From assembly GCA_021083345.1 (NCBI GenBank), contig JAJGRE010000002.1, forward strand, positions 558,001-622,000: a DNA stretch of 64,000 nucleotides. Direction: 5' to 3'. The DNA is from Calditrichales bacterium MX18-03. GTDB taxonomy: Bacteria > Bacillota > Clostridia > Lutisporales > Lutisporaceae. Each line of letters begins with the position of its first letter. Within the stretch, counting starts at the first letter, position 1. A program made the position numbers and the translations under genes. The notes under the pieces are model-generated. The model was given only the letters and a program-made list of their open reading frames with translations, made no database searches and was not told where the DNA came from. Positions 18,748-27,983 of this stretch are shown one piece after another.

Positions 18748-19635
18748 CTAAATATTGCCGTGTTGTTGTACGATATTATCTTCTTTCCTTCTCCGGGATG
18801 GGCTGAAGCCTTTGTACTTCCTGTAAATCCTATTGAAATAACTGATGCTGCTGAACCCCGCGGCAAGTGCAATTTCCGTTATGGATCGGTCAGTTGTACA
18901 AATCAACGCTTCAGCCTTTGCGCACCGGTACATGTTCAGATACTCGACAAAGGTCTTTCCCATAAGCTTCTTAAAGAAACGGCAGAAATAATTGGGTGAC
19001 AGGCTGAGATACTTGGCTGCTTCCTCAATGGAAATGTCGTCATGATAGCACTCGTCAATGTATTGCAATAGCCGATCCAGCCGCTCAAGGTTCTGCCGCT
19101 GCTTTTGATATTCCACGGCCTCACAGCCTCTTTCCTGGGTATAGGCGAATAAGGCAGCCACAATCTTGTAAATGCTGCCTCTGATGCTGATTTCATACCC
19201 CGGCAGCTTTTCTTCGTGGATTTCCCTGATTTCCTGCATCTGCCTTGCTATCTCGCCTATAAACCGGCTTCCGGCTTCAGCGGAATCCAGCACCTTTTCC
19301 CTGTCCGGCAGCAGAAAGGCCTTCTTCAGGTCAATATAAAAATCCGTTGCCAGCTGCGGCCGGAACAAAAGCACCAGATACTCCGCGCTGCCTTGCATGG
19401 AATGGATATCCAAGGCATCAACCAGGACAATCTGACCGTTAGCCACCTGGATATACTCCTTGTTGATCTGGACGACGGCAGAACCCCGATAAAAATACAG
19501 GATCTCCATATAGTCGTGCCAATGGGGGAGGATGCTGCACTCGCATTTCAAGCCGGTAATCAGCACCTTAACAGGCAGGATCCTGTCCCCCATGCTTTCA
19601 AGCTCTTTGTATATTTCTTCTTTATATGCTTCCAT
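18748..19635 (-). CDS. AraC-family regulator with cupin sensor domain
   Basis: A 295-residue regulator. The N-terminal cupin shows 'LPHWHDYMEILYFYRGSAVV' near residue 36. The C-terminal AraC domain has 'AAKYLSLSPNYFCRFFKKLM' and 'IALAAGFSSISYFNRIYRKY'. Start ATG after AGGGG. It sits between the aminotransferase (26 bases upstream) and the MFS gene (downstream), so it probably controls them in response to a small ligand. Confidence 0.9.
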   Translation of the reverse strand: MEAYKEEIYKELESMGDRILPVKVLITGLKCECSILPHWHDYMEILYFYRGSAVVQINKEYIQVANGQIVLVDALDIHSMQGSAEYLVLLFRPQLATDFYIDLKKAFLLPDREKVLDSAEAGSRFIGEIARQMQEIREIHEEKLPGYEISIRGSIYKIVAALFAYTQERGCEAVEYQKQRQNLERLDRLLQYIDECYHDDISIEEAAKYLSLSPNYFCRFFKKLMGKTFVEYLNMYRCAKAEALICTTDRSITEIALAAGFSSISYFNRIYRKYKGFSPSRRRKEDNIVQQHGNI

Positions 19636-19661
19636 CAGTTAACCCCTTTGATTCGATGCAT

Positions 19662-20912
19662 TTATGCCAATTCCCGCAGTGCCTGAAGGGTCCTTTCAAG
19701 CTCATTCTTGGTATTGTATGGTGATAAACCGATCCGGATCAAGCCCCCGCTTTCCCGCAGGCCCAGAACATACACCAGCTTGGAAGCAAAAAAGTCTCCG
19801 TCCCATACGAAAATACCCTTTTCTGCAAGATACTCAGCAACCTCCCGCGGCGACCTCTGCTTCATGGTAAAGGATACTGTCGATGTCCTGGGATGCCCTT
19901 TCGGAGGACCGTACACCTTCACGCCCGGAATCTTTTCCAGCTCATCCAGCAAGAATTCGGTCAGCGGCTGCTCATAGGCCTCCAAGGCCAGCATGCCTGC
20001 AATGACCTTGCGCCGCCTTCCCGTCAAGCCCTTCAGCTCCTTTTCAAAATCCGCTTCATATTTCTCACCCACCGAAGCGATGAACTCTATAGCTTCAGCA
20101 GCTCCGGCAATTCCTTCATGGTTCAGGGTTCCCGTTTCAAACTTCAGCGGCGCCCAGTTTTCCTGCTCTTTGACCTTGATGGTCCTTAAGGCTTCCATCT
20201 TTTCTTTCTTTGCATACAGAATGCCTATATGGGGTCCGAACAGCTTATAGGCGGAGCAGATCAGAAAATCGGTATCAATCTTCTTTACATCTACCGGTCC
20301 GTGCAGCACGTAGTTGACTGCATCCACCACTGTCAGTGCGCCGGCTTCATGAGCCATAGCCACCATTTTTTCCACATCGCTGATGGTTCCTACTCCATTG
20401 GACGCATAATTGAAGGCAACAACACGGGTTCTTGCGTTCAGCTTGGCTTTATAATCCGCCATATCTATGATACAGTGGTCCAAATCCACCTTGACGTTTT
20501 GTACCGTGATGCCTCTTTCCTCCAACAGCTCCCACGGCCCCCGGTTTGCTTCATGGTCAATGTCCGTTATGAGTACTTCGTCACCCGGCTTCAGATCCCT
20601 GGCAATGGCATGAGCCAGGTTGAAATTGATGGATGTGGAGTTGCCGCCGAAGGATATCTCTTCCCAGGAACAGCCCAATAAATCCGCAAAAGCCTTTCTG
20701 CCTTCCAAAATGATGCTGTCGGTTTCGATGCTGGTTGCAAAGGCACCGTGAATGTTGCAATTATGCCATACCAGGTAATCGACCACCTTATCCACGACCC
20801 GCTGGGGAACCTGCGTACCCCCGGGGCAATCCAGGTATGCTGCCTGAAATCCGTTCACCTTCCGTTCCAATGCCGGAAATTGTTTTCTTATGGATTCAAC
20901 ATCAAAATTCAT
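19662..20912 (-). CDS. Cysteine desulfurase-like class V aminotransferase
   Basis: A 416-residue PLP enzyme. The PLP-lysine context 'FLICSAYKLFGPHIGILYAK' is near residue 220, with 'TVVDAVNYVLHGPVD' just before (Asp and His contacts) and 'FGGNSTSINFNLAHAI' for phosphate binding. The C-terminus 'VWDGDFFASKLVYVLGLRES' matches the cysteine-desulfurase-like subgroup without scaffold partners. It is not next to iscU or other sulfur genes but heads an AraC-MFS gene set, so a catabolic beta-lyase or deaminase role is as likely as sulfur transfer. Confidence 0.85.
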   Translation of the reverse strand: MNFDVESIRKQFPALERKVNGFQAAYLDCPGGTQVPQRVVDKVVDYLVWHNCNIHGAFATSIETDSIILEGRKAFADLLGCSWEEISFGGNSTSINFNLAHAIARDLKPGDEVLITDIDHEANRGPWELLEERGITVQNVKVDLDHCIIDMADYKAKLNARTRVVAFNYASNGVGTISDVEKMVAMAHEAGALTVVDAVNYVLHGPVDVKKIDTDFLICSAYKLFGPHIGILYAKKEKMEALRTIKVKEQENWAPLKFETGTLNHEGIAGAAEAIEFIASVGEKYEADFEKELKGLTGRRRKVIAGMLALEAYEQPLTEFLLDELEKIPGVKVYGPPKGHPRTSTVSFTMKQRSPREVAEYLAEKGIFVWDGDFFASKLVYVLGLRESGGLIRIGLSPYNTKNELERTLQALRELA

Positions 20913-21027
20913 TGCGTACCCTCCTTATCATCATCACCATATTATGACCGGTAGTATGACTATTCAATATTCTTCCATCTATTTCCTTTGTGAAAAAATA
21001 CAATCGAGGGCTGTAAGGTTGTAATTT

Positions 21028-22191
21028 TTACAAACCCTTTTGTCTGGCCAGATAGATTTTTACAGCTGCGGAAAGTTGCTCGTAAAAACCCCCCTCCAAG
21101 CCTTCCATACCCAGTATTTCCTTCATCTTGCCGACCCGGTACCGGATGGTATTGTCATGCTGGAAAAGTGCTTCTGAGGTCTTTTTTACATTGCCGTCGC
21201 ACGCAATATATTTAATGGCCGTACTCAAAAGCTCAGTATGGTTTTTTTCATCGTAGCTTTTCAGAGGCAGCAGTATTTCCCTGCAGAAATCCTGCGTGTG
21301 CTTACCGTCCAGATGCGGCATCAACACCTTATATATGCCGATATCCCTGTACTGCATGAAATCCTGCATAACGATCTCTGCTGCCCTTTCAGCATATAGA
21401 CACTCACTGATGGCACTGTCCAGCTCATCCAGATGAAAATGTGCATCACTCATTCCGATATGATACTCTACAGTAGTCATGCCCAGCTGCTTCACCAGTT
21501 CGATATTCTGCTGATGCGGCTTGATGTCTTCCTTATGCGCATAGCTATGGATAATAAGGATGCCGCTCCTGTACTTGAAAACGGCTGTATCGGGCTTCAT
21601 CAGCGCGGACCCTCTGATGCCTTCCAGAAGCCGGATCATGCTGCCGTCGTCAATATACCGTTTCTCTTTGCAATAGGCTGCAATCAGGTTCTCCTTGAAG
21701 GAGCTGTTGATCTCCAAAGCCAGCTCTTTGATCATGGCTTTGCTGATTTTTTTGTTGATGATCAGGTCTACTTTCGTTTCAAAAAGCTGATCACTGTCAC
21801 GGTTTCGGATGGCAGAGACCACATCGGTAATGATATCATCAAAAAATACCGAGTTATCGAAGATGAAGACAGGGAAGTCGTTCTCATTTGCAAATTTGAC
21901 GATTTCCTCGGGGATCTCGTTATAGTAGATGTTCTTGACGGCTAAACCGCATACCCCCCATTGATAAAGCCACTTTACCGCTTCTATGAATACAGCCACA
22001 TCTCCCTTGGCACAGAGAAAGCTGCTCAGAACAAACTCACCCTTGCCGAACTGGCCTTCAATTTTGAAGTCAAATTCCCAGTCCAATATGCCGACCCGTT
22101 CAATCCTGTTATCCAATCCGGATTTTCCCGCTATCAGCCGAAACCCCCTGAGCCGCTCCAGTTTAAGCGCTTCATAAACTGTTATGGACAT
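21028..22191 (-). CDS. PucR-family transcriptional regulator
   Basis: A 387-residue protein. The N-terminal part is the PucR/purine-catabolism sensor domain ('SITVYEALKLERLRGFRLIA', 'IERVGILDWEF', 'FPVFIFDNSVFFDDIITDV'). The C-terminal PucR helix-turn-helix is 'YIACDGNVKKTSEALFQHDN' with 'TIRYRVGKMKEILG'. ATG 22191 begins this domain and has AAGGGAGA upstream; the frame to 22290 is an artefact. It lies between the aminotransferase gene (downstream) and the zinc dehydrogenase (upstream, separated by a terminator). Its target is not clear. Confidence 0.9.
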   Translation of the reverse strand: MSITVYEALKLERLRGFRLIAGKSGLDNRIERVGILDWEFDFKIEGQFGKGEFVLSSFLCAKGDVAVFIEAVKWLYQWGVCGLAVKNIYYNEIPEEIVKFANENDFPVFIFDNSVFFDDIITDVVSAIRNRDSDQLFETKVDLIINKKISKAMIKELALEINSSFKENLIAAYCKEKRYIDDGSMIRLLEGIRGSALMKPDTAVFKYRSGILIIHSYAHKEDIKPHQQNIELVKQLGMTTVEYHIGMSDAHFHLDELDSAISECLYAERAAEIVMQDFMQYRDIGIYKVLMPHLDGKHTQDFCREILLPLKSYDEKNHTELLSTAIKYIACDGNVKKTSEALFQHDNTIRYRVGKMKEILGMEGLEGGFYEQLSAAVKIYLARQKGL

Positions 22192-22292
22192 AAGCACGTC
22201 TCCCTTGCAAAATAATCTACTCAAAAGTATGATAGCACAACCGGAAGCGGAATCCCATAGCCTCCTGATCCCTGCCCGGCTTGACAGCAAAA

Positions 22293-22317
22293 AGCACCGG
22301 CATCAAATACCGGTGCT
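22293..22317 (-). terminator. Intrinsic terminator of the zinc dehydrogenase gene
   Basis: Stem AGCACCGG/CCGGTGCT with a nine-base loop; on the minus strand it is followed by TTTT. It separates the dehydrogenase from the PucR gene. Confidence 0.75.
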
Positions 22318-22336
22318 GGGATAACGGATCGGCTGT

Positions 22337-23602
22337 TTATATGGCTTTTGCGTCGGCAAGAAGGACTTTTTCCGCTTCCGCACACCACAGTCCATTGTTT
22401 CTTTCGACGATTTCGGCAAGCTTGCCGAACAGCGGGTCGGTTTTTCCCTTTTCGGCAAAGTCCGAGATAGCAGTCAGCTCCATCTCAATATTGGTGTAGA
22501 TCAGCTTCTTGCCTCCGGGGATTTTGGGCAGGTTCAAGGTGGTCTCAACCACACAGTTGAGTCCCCCTACATGGGTCACCATTGAGGCCGGATCGATGAG
22601 CCCTTTAGCCATCATATCCAGGGATTCGATCATGTCGTCGGTATTCCCGCCGCTGGTGCCCACCACATGGGTTGCGTTGTAGTGGACATTGTAGAAATTG
22701 AACTCGGCGGAAAACGCCGTATTGCTGGGACCGGCAAAGAAGTTCAGACAGCCGTCCCTGGCCAGTATTTTATCACCCATCTCCACAACCTGCTTTACCG
22801 GTGCGAATACCAGGACATCGTCATAGCCCTTTCCCCCTGTCAGCGCCATCAGGTGCTCTACTGCAAAGTCATTGCCTGAGGTATTCATATAGATCAGCTC
22901 CACGCCGTTTTTCCTGGCTTCTTCCACCGAATAAATGGAAGCAGCCCTTTGGAGCCTTGTATCGTCAATATCGGTTACCACCAGCAGTTTGGGCCGCCTG
23001 TCGCAGTGGATGGCATAATCGATGGAACCAAGGCCCATGGGTCCGACGCCCGCCAATATTGCCATGCTCCCCCCTTCGACGATTCCCATGCTGTGCACAT
23101 AGCTTCCCTGGGTGGTGTGGTAGTTGGCATGGAAAGTACCCACAATACAGGACATGGGCTCTGCCAGTGAACCGTAGAAGAAAGCATCTCCTTCGTAAGG
23201 CAGAAGGCAGCCGAGCGCCATCACCTCATTGGGGATGATGATATAGGTCGCACTTCCGCCGATATACCTGAAGGTATATCCCGGTGCTGCATAGGGGTCA
23301 TGTTCCATATTCATGGCCGGCTGGATGGAGAATTTGCTTCCCGGCTTGAACTGGTCCTGCCACTTCTTCCCTACTTTTACGATCTCACCGCAGAATTCAT
23401 GGCCGATAATGACCGGGTTCCTGTCAATATCCTGAGGGACGCGTTTGTGGTCGCTGCCCTGAATGGCTGCTTTATAGGATGACATGCAAATGCTGTCCGA
23501 TATGATGTGCGCCAGTATCTCATCATCCTTTATTTCCGGCAGCTCGAATTCTTCCAGCCTCAAGTCGTTTTTTCCATAGAGTCTGACCGCTTTTGTCTTC
23601 AT
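22337..23602 (-). CDS. Zinc-type dehydrogenase, L-sorbose-1-phosphate-reductase-like
   Basis: A 421-residue medium-chain dehydrogenase. Catalytic-zinc residues are seen near 'DSICMSSYK' and 'IIGHEFCGEIVKVGKKW' (GHE motif); the Rossmann motif is 'AILAGVGPMGLGSIDYAI' near residue 183. The insertions and 'LAEPMSCIVGTFHANYH' fit the subgroup annotated as L-sorbose 1-phosphate reductase or related sugar-phosphate dehydrogenases. It is divergent from an SrlD-like dehydrogenase gene, sharing a regulated promoter region. The two probably interconvert a polyol or deoxy-sugar intermediate; the exact substrate is not known. Confidence 0.78.
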   Translation of the reverse strand: MKTKAVRLYGKNDLRLEEFELPEIKDDEILAHIISDSICMSSYKAAIQGSDHKRVPQDIDRNPVIIGHEFCGEIVKVGKKWQDQFKPGSKFSIQPAMNMEHDPYAAPGYTFRYIGGSATYIIIPNEVMALGCLLPYEGDAFFYGSLAEPMSCIVGTFHANYHTTQGSYVHSMGIVEGGSMAILAGVGPMGLGSIDYAIHCDRRPKLLVVTDIDDTRLQRAASIYSVEEARKNGVELIYMNTSGNDFAVEHLMALTGGKGYDDVLVFAPVKQVVEMGDKILARDGCLNFFAGPSNTAFSAEFNFYNVHYNATHVVGTSGGNTDDMIESLDMMAKGLIDPASMVTHVGGLNCVVETTLNLPKIPGGKKLIYTNIEMELTAISDFAEKGKTDPLFGKLAEIVERNNGLWCAEAEKVLLADAKAI

Positions 23603-23697
23603 CTTAAAATCCTCCCTCTATTTAAATGGTATTTTGCTTCTTGATTCGCTTCTCTATCTCCATATTAATATAAAACTCAAATTAAATCAACATATAT

Positions 23698-23714
23698 AAA
23701 CACAAATAAAAACA
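23698..23714. promoter_or_regulatory. Candidate DeoR operator between divergent dehydrogenases
   Basis: Read on the minus strand: TGTTTTTATTTGTGTTT. It resembles the TGTTC-WTTTG-TGTTC repeats at 37051-37065 and 34464-34478 and lies just upstream of the -35 box of the 23777 operon. DeoR proteins are encoded in both nearby operons. Confidence 0.45.
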
Positions 23715-23716
23715 TA

Positions 23717-23745
23717 TAGACATATTTAAACATTGGGATTATAAT
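23717..23745 (+). promoter_or_regulatory. Promoter of the SDR-PHP-DeoR-aldolase operon
   Basis: TAGACA (23717-23722), 17 bases, TATAAT (23740-23745); transcription start expected near 23752, before the GGGGGA ribosome site of the SDR gene. Confidence 0.65.
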
Positions 23746-23776
23746 GAAAGTATAGAAATAAAGGGGGACGTTACGT

Positions 23777-24568
23777 ATGATTCAAACCGGATGCATGGAA
23801 GGAAAGGTTGCTATCGTCACCGGTGCGGGACAGGGACTTGGAGAAGCACTGGCAAAGCGATTGGATAAGGAAGGCTGCAAAGTCGTCGTGGCCGATATCA
23901 ATGGTGAAGGCGCCAAAAGGGTGGCGGACAGTCTTAAGGATGCGCTTGCAGTAAAAGTAGACGTAACAGACGAGCTGCAGGTGGAGGCCATGGTCAACGC
24001 AGCCGTGGAGAAATACGGCACATTGGACCTGCTGGTTTCCAATGCAGCCATTCTGATTGCCAAGCCGGTAGTGGATTTCCCTATTGAGCAGTGGAGAAAA
24101 ATGATCGATATCAACCTCACCGGATACTTCCTCTGTGCCAAGCACGCGGCCAGGGTCATGATCCCCAATAGGAAAGGAAACATCGTTCACATCAACAGCA
24201 AGTCCGGGAAAAAGGGCTCTTTCAAGAATTCGGCCTATGCCTCTGCAAAATTCGCAGGCATCGGCTTCACCCAAAGCCTTGCTTTGGAAATGGCGGAGCA
24301 CGGCATCCGGGTCAATGCCATTTGCCCGGGAAATCTGTTGAACTCCCCCCTCTGGAATGAAGGGCCCAACAGCTTGTTCAAGCAGTACGCCGCCAATCAG
24401 GGCATAACCGAAGAACAGGTCCGGCAGAAGTACTTGAGCCAGGTACCCTTGGGCAGAAGCTGCGAGTATGAGGATATCGCCAATGTCATGGTATTCCTGG
24501 CATCAGACGCTTCCAGCTATATGACGGGCCAGGCCATCAACGTTACGGGCGGACAGGAAATGCGCTAG
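23777..24568 (+). CDS. SDR oxidoreductase, sorbitol-6-phosphate 2-dehydrogenase-like
   Basis: A 263-residue short-chain dehydrogenase. Cofactor motif 'VTGAGQGLGEALAKRL' near residue 14, 'NAA' near 94, catalytic Ser in 'INSKSGKKG' and the YxxxK pair in 'AYASAKFAG' near residue 155. The C-terminus ('PLWNEGPNSLFKQYA', 'VPLGRSCEYEDI', 'GQAINVTGGQEM') closely follows SrlD, which oxidises sorbitol 6-phosphate to fructose 6-phosphate. Start ATG at 23777 behind a GGGGGA site; it is first in an operon with PHP, DeoR and aldolase genes. In this rhamnose-rich context a different polyol is possible. Confidence 0.8.
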   Translation: MIQTGCMEGKVAIVTGAGQGLGEALAKRLDKEGCKVVVADINGEGAKRVADSLKDALAVKVDVTDELQVEAMVNAAVEKYGTLDLLVSNAAILIAKPVVDFPIEQWRKMIDINLTGYFLCAKHAARVMIPNRKGNIVHINSKSGKKGSFKNSAYASAKFAGIGFTQSLALEMAEHGIRVNAICPGNLLNSPLWNEGPNSLFKQYAANQGITEEQVRQKYLSQVPLGRSCEYEDIANVMVFLASDASSYMTGQAINVTGGQEMR

Positions 24569-24581
24569 GAGGAATCTCGGA

Positions 24582-25889
24582 ATGCATGAAACAATACAAA
24601 TACTTCTGGATAATCTGAACCATCCGGATGCAGGTATCCGGCTGGATAGTCTCCGCAAGCTGATGGGAAAAATTGCAGCGGCTGAGATTGCAAGACCACA
24701 GAGAGGCACGGATGTAAACAACCATATCCATACCACCTTTTCCTTTTCCCCTTATTCACCTGCCAAGGCGGTGTGGATGGCTTACAATGCCGGGCTGGCA
24801 ACAGCAGGCATCATGGACCATGACACCATCAGCGGTGCTGAGGAGTTCATCGAAGCCGGGAAGATTGCAGGTATCGCGACCACTATCGGCATTGAGTGCA
24901 GGGCGGATTTTTCTGCTACACCGCTTAAGGGCAGGCGGATCAACAACCCTGATCAGCGTTCCATTGCTTATGTCGCCATCCACGGGATTCCTCATACACA
25001 GATTGAAAACGTCAAAGCTTATTTGGCACCCTATACGCAGCAGAGGAATAAACGCAACAGGCAGATGACGGAGAAAATAAATGCCATCTTTCGCCCCTAT
25101 GGAATCGAATTGGACTTTTCCCGGGACATAGAGCCCTTATCCATGTGCGCAGCAGGAGGCAGCATGACCGAAAGGCATATCCTATACGGCTTATCTCTCA
25201 AGCTAATAGAGCATTTCGGCAAGGGTCCGGGACTGGTCGGTTTCCTGAAAAGCAGGCTGAAGCTTAGCATAAGCGCCAAACTGGAAGGCCTTTTATTGGA
25301 CGCTGAGAACCCCTATTATGCCTATGATTTGCTAGGGTTATTGAAGGGCGAGCTGGTTGCATCCGTTTATATTGAAGCAACAGACGAATGCCCGGATATC
25401 AGTGAATTGATTGCCTTTGCAAAGCGTATCGGTGCCGTTTCGGCTTATGCCTATCTGGGAGACGTAGGGGACTCTGTTACAGGAGATAAGAAAACCCAGA
25501 AGTTCGAGGATGATTATATCGAGCTGCTGTTCCAGGTTATCAAAGATTTGGGTTTTGATGCCGTTACCTACATGCCCTCAAGGAACAGCATGGCGCAGCT
25601 GGATCGGCTTCGCGCCTTGTGCAAAGCAAAAGGCTTCTTCCAAATCAGCGGTGAAGATATCAATTCTCCCCGGCAGGCCTTCGTCTGTGAGGCAATGCGG
25701 AATCCTGGCTTCCAGAACCTCAAGGACGCTGCCTGGGCGCTGATCGGACATGAATCGGAAGCAACCAAACAGATTCAGTCGGGCATGTTTTCTCCTGAAA
25801 CGCTGAAAAAACATCCCGATCTTGAAAGCAGGATAGCCCTTTACAAGGAAGCCGGACTGAAATGCATGGACAGTATGGAACGGAGGTAG
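24582..25889 (+). CDS. PHP-domain protein in sugar operon
   Basis: A 435-residue protein. PHP motifs begin near residue 46: 'DVNNHIHTTFSFSPYSP' (HxH), 'GIMDHDTISGAEEF' (DHD) and 'IGIECRADF' (metal Glu). The protein is longer than a bare PHP domain and has a short helical N-terminal extension. It sits between the SrlD-like dehydrogenase (13 bases) and DeoR (4 bases), so it is tightly tied to sugar metabolism. A sugar-phosphate phosphatase or lactonase-like role is possible; this is inference. A different PHP protein is encoded at 6868. Confidence 0.75.
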   Translation: MHETIQILLDNLNHPDAGIRLDSLRKLMGKIAAAEIARPQRGTDVNNHIHTTFSFSPYSPAKAVWMAYNAGLATAGIMDHDTISGAEEFIEAGKIAGIATTIGIECRADFSATPLKGRRINNPDQRSIAYVAIHGIPHTQIENVKAYLAPYTQQRNKRNRQMTEKINAIFRPYGIELDFSRDIEPLSMCAAGGSMTERHILYGLSLKLIEHFGKGPGLVGFLKSRLKLSISAKLEGLLLDAENPYYAYDLLGLLKGELVASVYIEATDECPDISELIAFAKRIGAVSAYAYLGDVGDSVTGDKKTQKFEDDYIELLFQVIKDLGFDAVTYMPSRNSMAQLDRLRALCKAKGFFQISGEDINSPRQAFVCEAMRNPGFQNLKDAAWALIGHESEATKQIQSGMFSPETLKKHPDLESRIALYKEAGLKCMDSMERR

Positions 25890-25893
25890 GACA

Positions 25894-26658
25894 ATGTTTG
25901 GTGTTGAAAGAAGAAGCAGAATACTCTTGCTGCTCCAGGAAAAGAAAAGCATGCTGGTTCATGAGATTGCCGTCATATTCGGCGTGACTGAAGAAACCAT
26001 AAGACGCGACCTGAAAGAGCTGGAAAAAGGCGGCCTAATACTGAGGACCCATGGCGGTGCCATCCTGGCCGACGAATCAAAAACAGAAGCAGCCCTCGAA
26101 GTAAGGGAAGGCATTAACAGTGCGGGTAAGGATGCCATCGGGAAAGAAGCCGCCAAGCTGATTCATGATGGTGATACCGTCATACTGGACGCAAGCACCT
26201 CCTCTCTATTTGTAGCAAAGCACATAAAAGATAAAAAGGGTCTGACAGTCATAACAAACGCAGAGCGGATCATTTTTGAGCTTTCGGATTGTGAAGATGT
26301 CACCTTGATATCCACCGGCGGCATTCTGAGGCAGAAAAGCCTTTCCTATGTCGGAAAAACAGCCGAGACTGCCCTTTCCAACTATCATGTGTCCAAGGCC
26401 TTTATCTCCTGCAAAGGATTTTCCCCCCAAAAAGGCCTCATGGATTCCAACGAACAGGAATCCGATATACGCAAAGCCATGCTGCAGCGTTCTGAAAAGG
26501 CTATCTTCCTGTGCGACCGTATGAAGTTTGACAAGGTCGGGTATGTGGTAACTGCACAACTTGGCGATTTTGATTATTTTATTACCGATGCGCCCATCCC
26601 GGCTGACTGGAACGAGGCGTTGAAGGAAAGCAATGTGGCGTTGGTTGTAGCTTTATAA
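25894..26658 (+). CDS. DeoR/GlpR-family transcriptional regulator (first copy)
   Basis: A 254-residue repressor. N-terminal DeoR winged helix 'RRSRILLLLQEKKSMLVHEI' and the family signature 'VTEETIRRDLKELEKGGLIL', then the sugar-phosphate-binding domain ('DTVILDASTSSLFVAKHI', 'GGILRQKSLSYVGKTAET', 'RMKFDKVGYVVTAQL'). Start ATG behind GGAGGTAG. It is the third gene of its operon and probably represses it from the promoter at 23717 in response to a sugar phosphate. Confidence 0.93.
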   Translation: MFGVERRSRILLLLQEKKSMLVHEIAVIFGVTEETIRRDLKELEKGGLILRTHGGAILADESKTEAALEVREGINSAGKDAIGKEAAKLIHDGDTVILDASTSSLFVAKHIKDKKGLTVITNAERIIFELSDCEDVTLISTGGILRQKSLSYVGKTAETALSNYHVSKAFISCKGFSPQKGLMDSNEQESDIRKAMLQRSEKAIFLCDRMKFDKVGYVVTAQLGDFDYFITDAPIPADWNEALKESNVALVVAL

Positions 26659-26684
26659 CCCGTCAAGCAGAAAGGAGACCTGCC

Positions 26685-27971
26685 ATGAATTTTGAAATGC
26701 TTCATCCCGCAGACCAGATCGTTATGATCATGGAGCGTGTCTACGGGTATGGTATGACCACCACCTCCGGCGGAAACATCTCCATTCTTGATGAGAACGG
26801 AGATATCTGGATCACCCCCGGCGGCATCGATAAAGGATCTCTGACCCGTAAAGACATCATACAGGCCAAGCCGGACGGTACCATCCTCGGCAATCATAAG
26901 CCTTCAGTGGAATTTCCCTTCCATCAGCTTGTTTATCAGAAGCGGCACGATGTCAGAGCGGTTTTGCATGCTCATCCGCCTGCTTTGGTCGCCTTCAGCA
27001 TTGTCAGAAGGATACCCGATACCAATCTGATTCCCAATGCGCATTTTGTTTGCGGGGATGTTGGGATGGCGCCTTACGGCCTTCCCGGCAGCACTGACCT
27101 GGGAGAAAAAATAGCGCTGATTTTCGAAAAAGGTTACGATACTGTAATTCTGGAAAATCACGGTGTCGTTGTTGCAGCCGAGAACCTCTTTAAAGCCTTC
27201 ATGGCTTTTGAAACTCTTGATTTCTGCGCACGGCTCGAAATAAACGCAAACCGCATCGGGAAGCCTGTCGCTTTACCGCCAAATCATATTGAGCTGTCAA
27301 AAAACAAGCAGTTTGTCCCGATGGAGGATTTTGTACCTCAGAGCCACAGCAGTAAAGAAAAAGAAGCCCGTCAGGAAATGTGCAAGCTGATCCATCGGGC
27401 ATATGATCAAAGACTGTTCACCAGTACCCAGGGAACCTTCTCACAAAGGCTCGGAAATGACTCCTTCCTTATCACTCCTTATGCCGTGGACAGGAAGTAT
27501 ATTGAGCCAAGTGATATAGTCCGGATAGACGGGGGCTTGAAAGAAAAAGACAAACAGCCAAGCCGGTCGGTAATGCTGCACAAGTACATCTACCAGCAGC
27601 ATCCCCACATTGACTCCGTCATTATTGCGCATCCCCCGAATATTATGTCCTTTGCCGTGACAGAAGAAGCTTTTGATTCGAGGACAATACCGGAAAGCTA
27701 TATCCTGCTCCGGCATGTCAACAGGCTGCCTTTCGGCTTAAGCTTTACTCAGCCGCAGCAGGTGGCGGGTATGTTTGCTCCCCATATACCGGTGATTATT
27801 GCCGAGAATGATTGTGTGATCGTAACCGGCAGCAGCCTTCTGAATGCTTTTGACCGCCTTGAGGTATTGGAATACAGCGCAAAGGCGATCATCGCATCCA
27901 AAGAGTTGGGGGAAATTGTGTCCATTGACGAAGAGAGCATCAGCGCTATTGAAGTTGCTTTCAAGCTCTAG
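26685..27971 (+). CDS. Double-domain class II aldolase/adducin protein
   Basis: A 428-residue protein made of two class II aldolase domains in tandem. Domain 1 (residues 1-205) has all active-site features: 'SGGNISILDENG', catalytic Glu in 'PSVEFPFHQL', zinc ligands 'LHAHPP' and 'ENHGVVV'. Domain 2 (residues 220-428) repeats the fold ('STQGTFSQRLGNDSF', 'IIAHPPN', 'AENDCVIV') but lacks the catalytic Glu and two of the three zinc histidines. Normal members are 210-280 residues. It probably cleaves a ketose 1-phosphate to dihydroxyacetone phosphate and an aldehyde. Good AGGAGA ribosome site; last gene of the DeoR operon. Confidence 0.88.
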   Translation: MNFEMLHPADQIVMIMERVYGYGMTTTSGGNISILDENGDIWITPGGIDKGSLTRKDIIQAKPDGTILGNHKPSVEFPFHQLVYQKRHDVRAVLHAHPPALVAFSIVRRIPDTNLIPNAHFVCGDVGMAPYGLPGSTDLGEKIALIFEKGYDTVILENHGVVVAAENLFKAFMAFETLDFCARLEINANRIGKPVALPPNHIELSKNKQFVPMEDFVPQSHSSKEKEARQEMCKLIHRAYDQRLFTSTQGTFSQRLGNDSFLITPYAVDRKYIEPSDIVRIDGGLKEKDKQPSRSVMLHKYIYQQHPHIDSVIIAHPPNIMSFAVTEEAFDSRTIPESYILLRHVNRLPFGLSFTQPQQVAGMFAPHIPVIIAENDCVIVTGSSLLNAFDRLEVLEYSAKAIIASKELGEIVSIDEESISAIEVAFKL

Positions 27972-27983
27972 ACCTTGCTTCAA

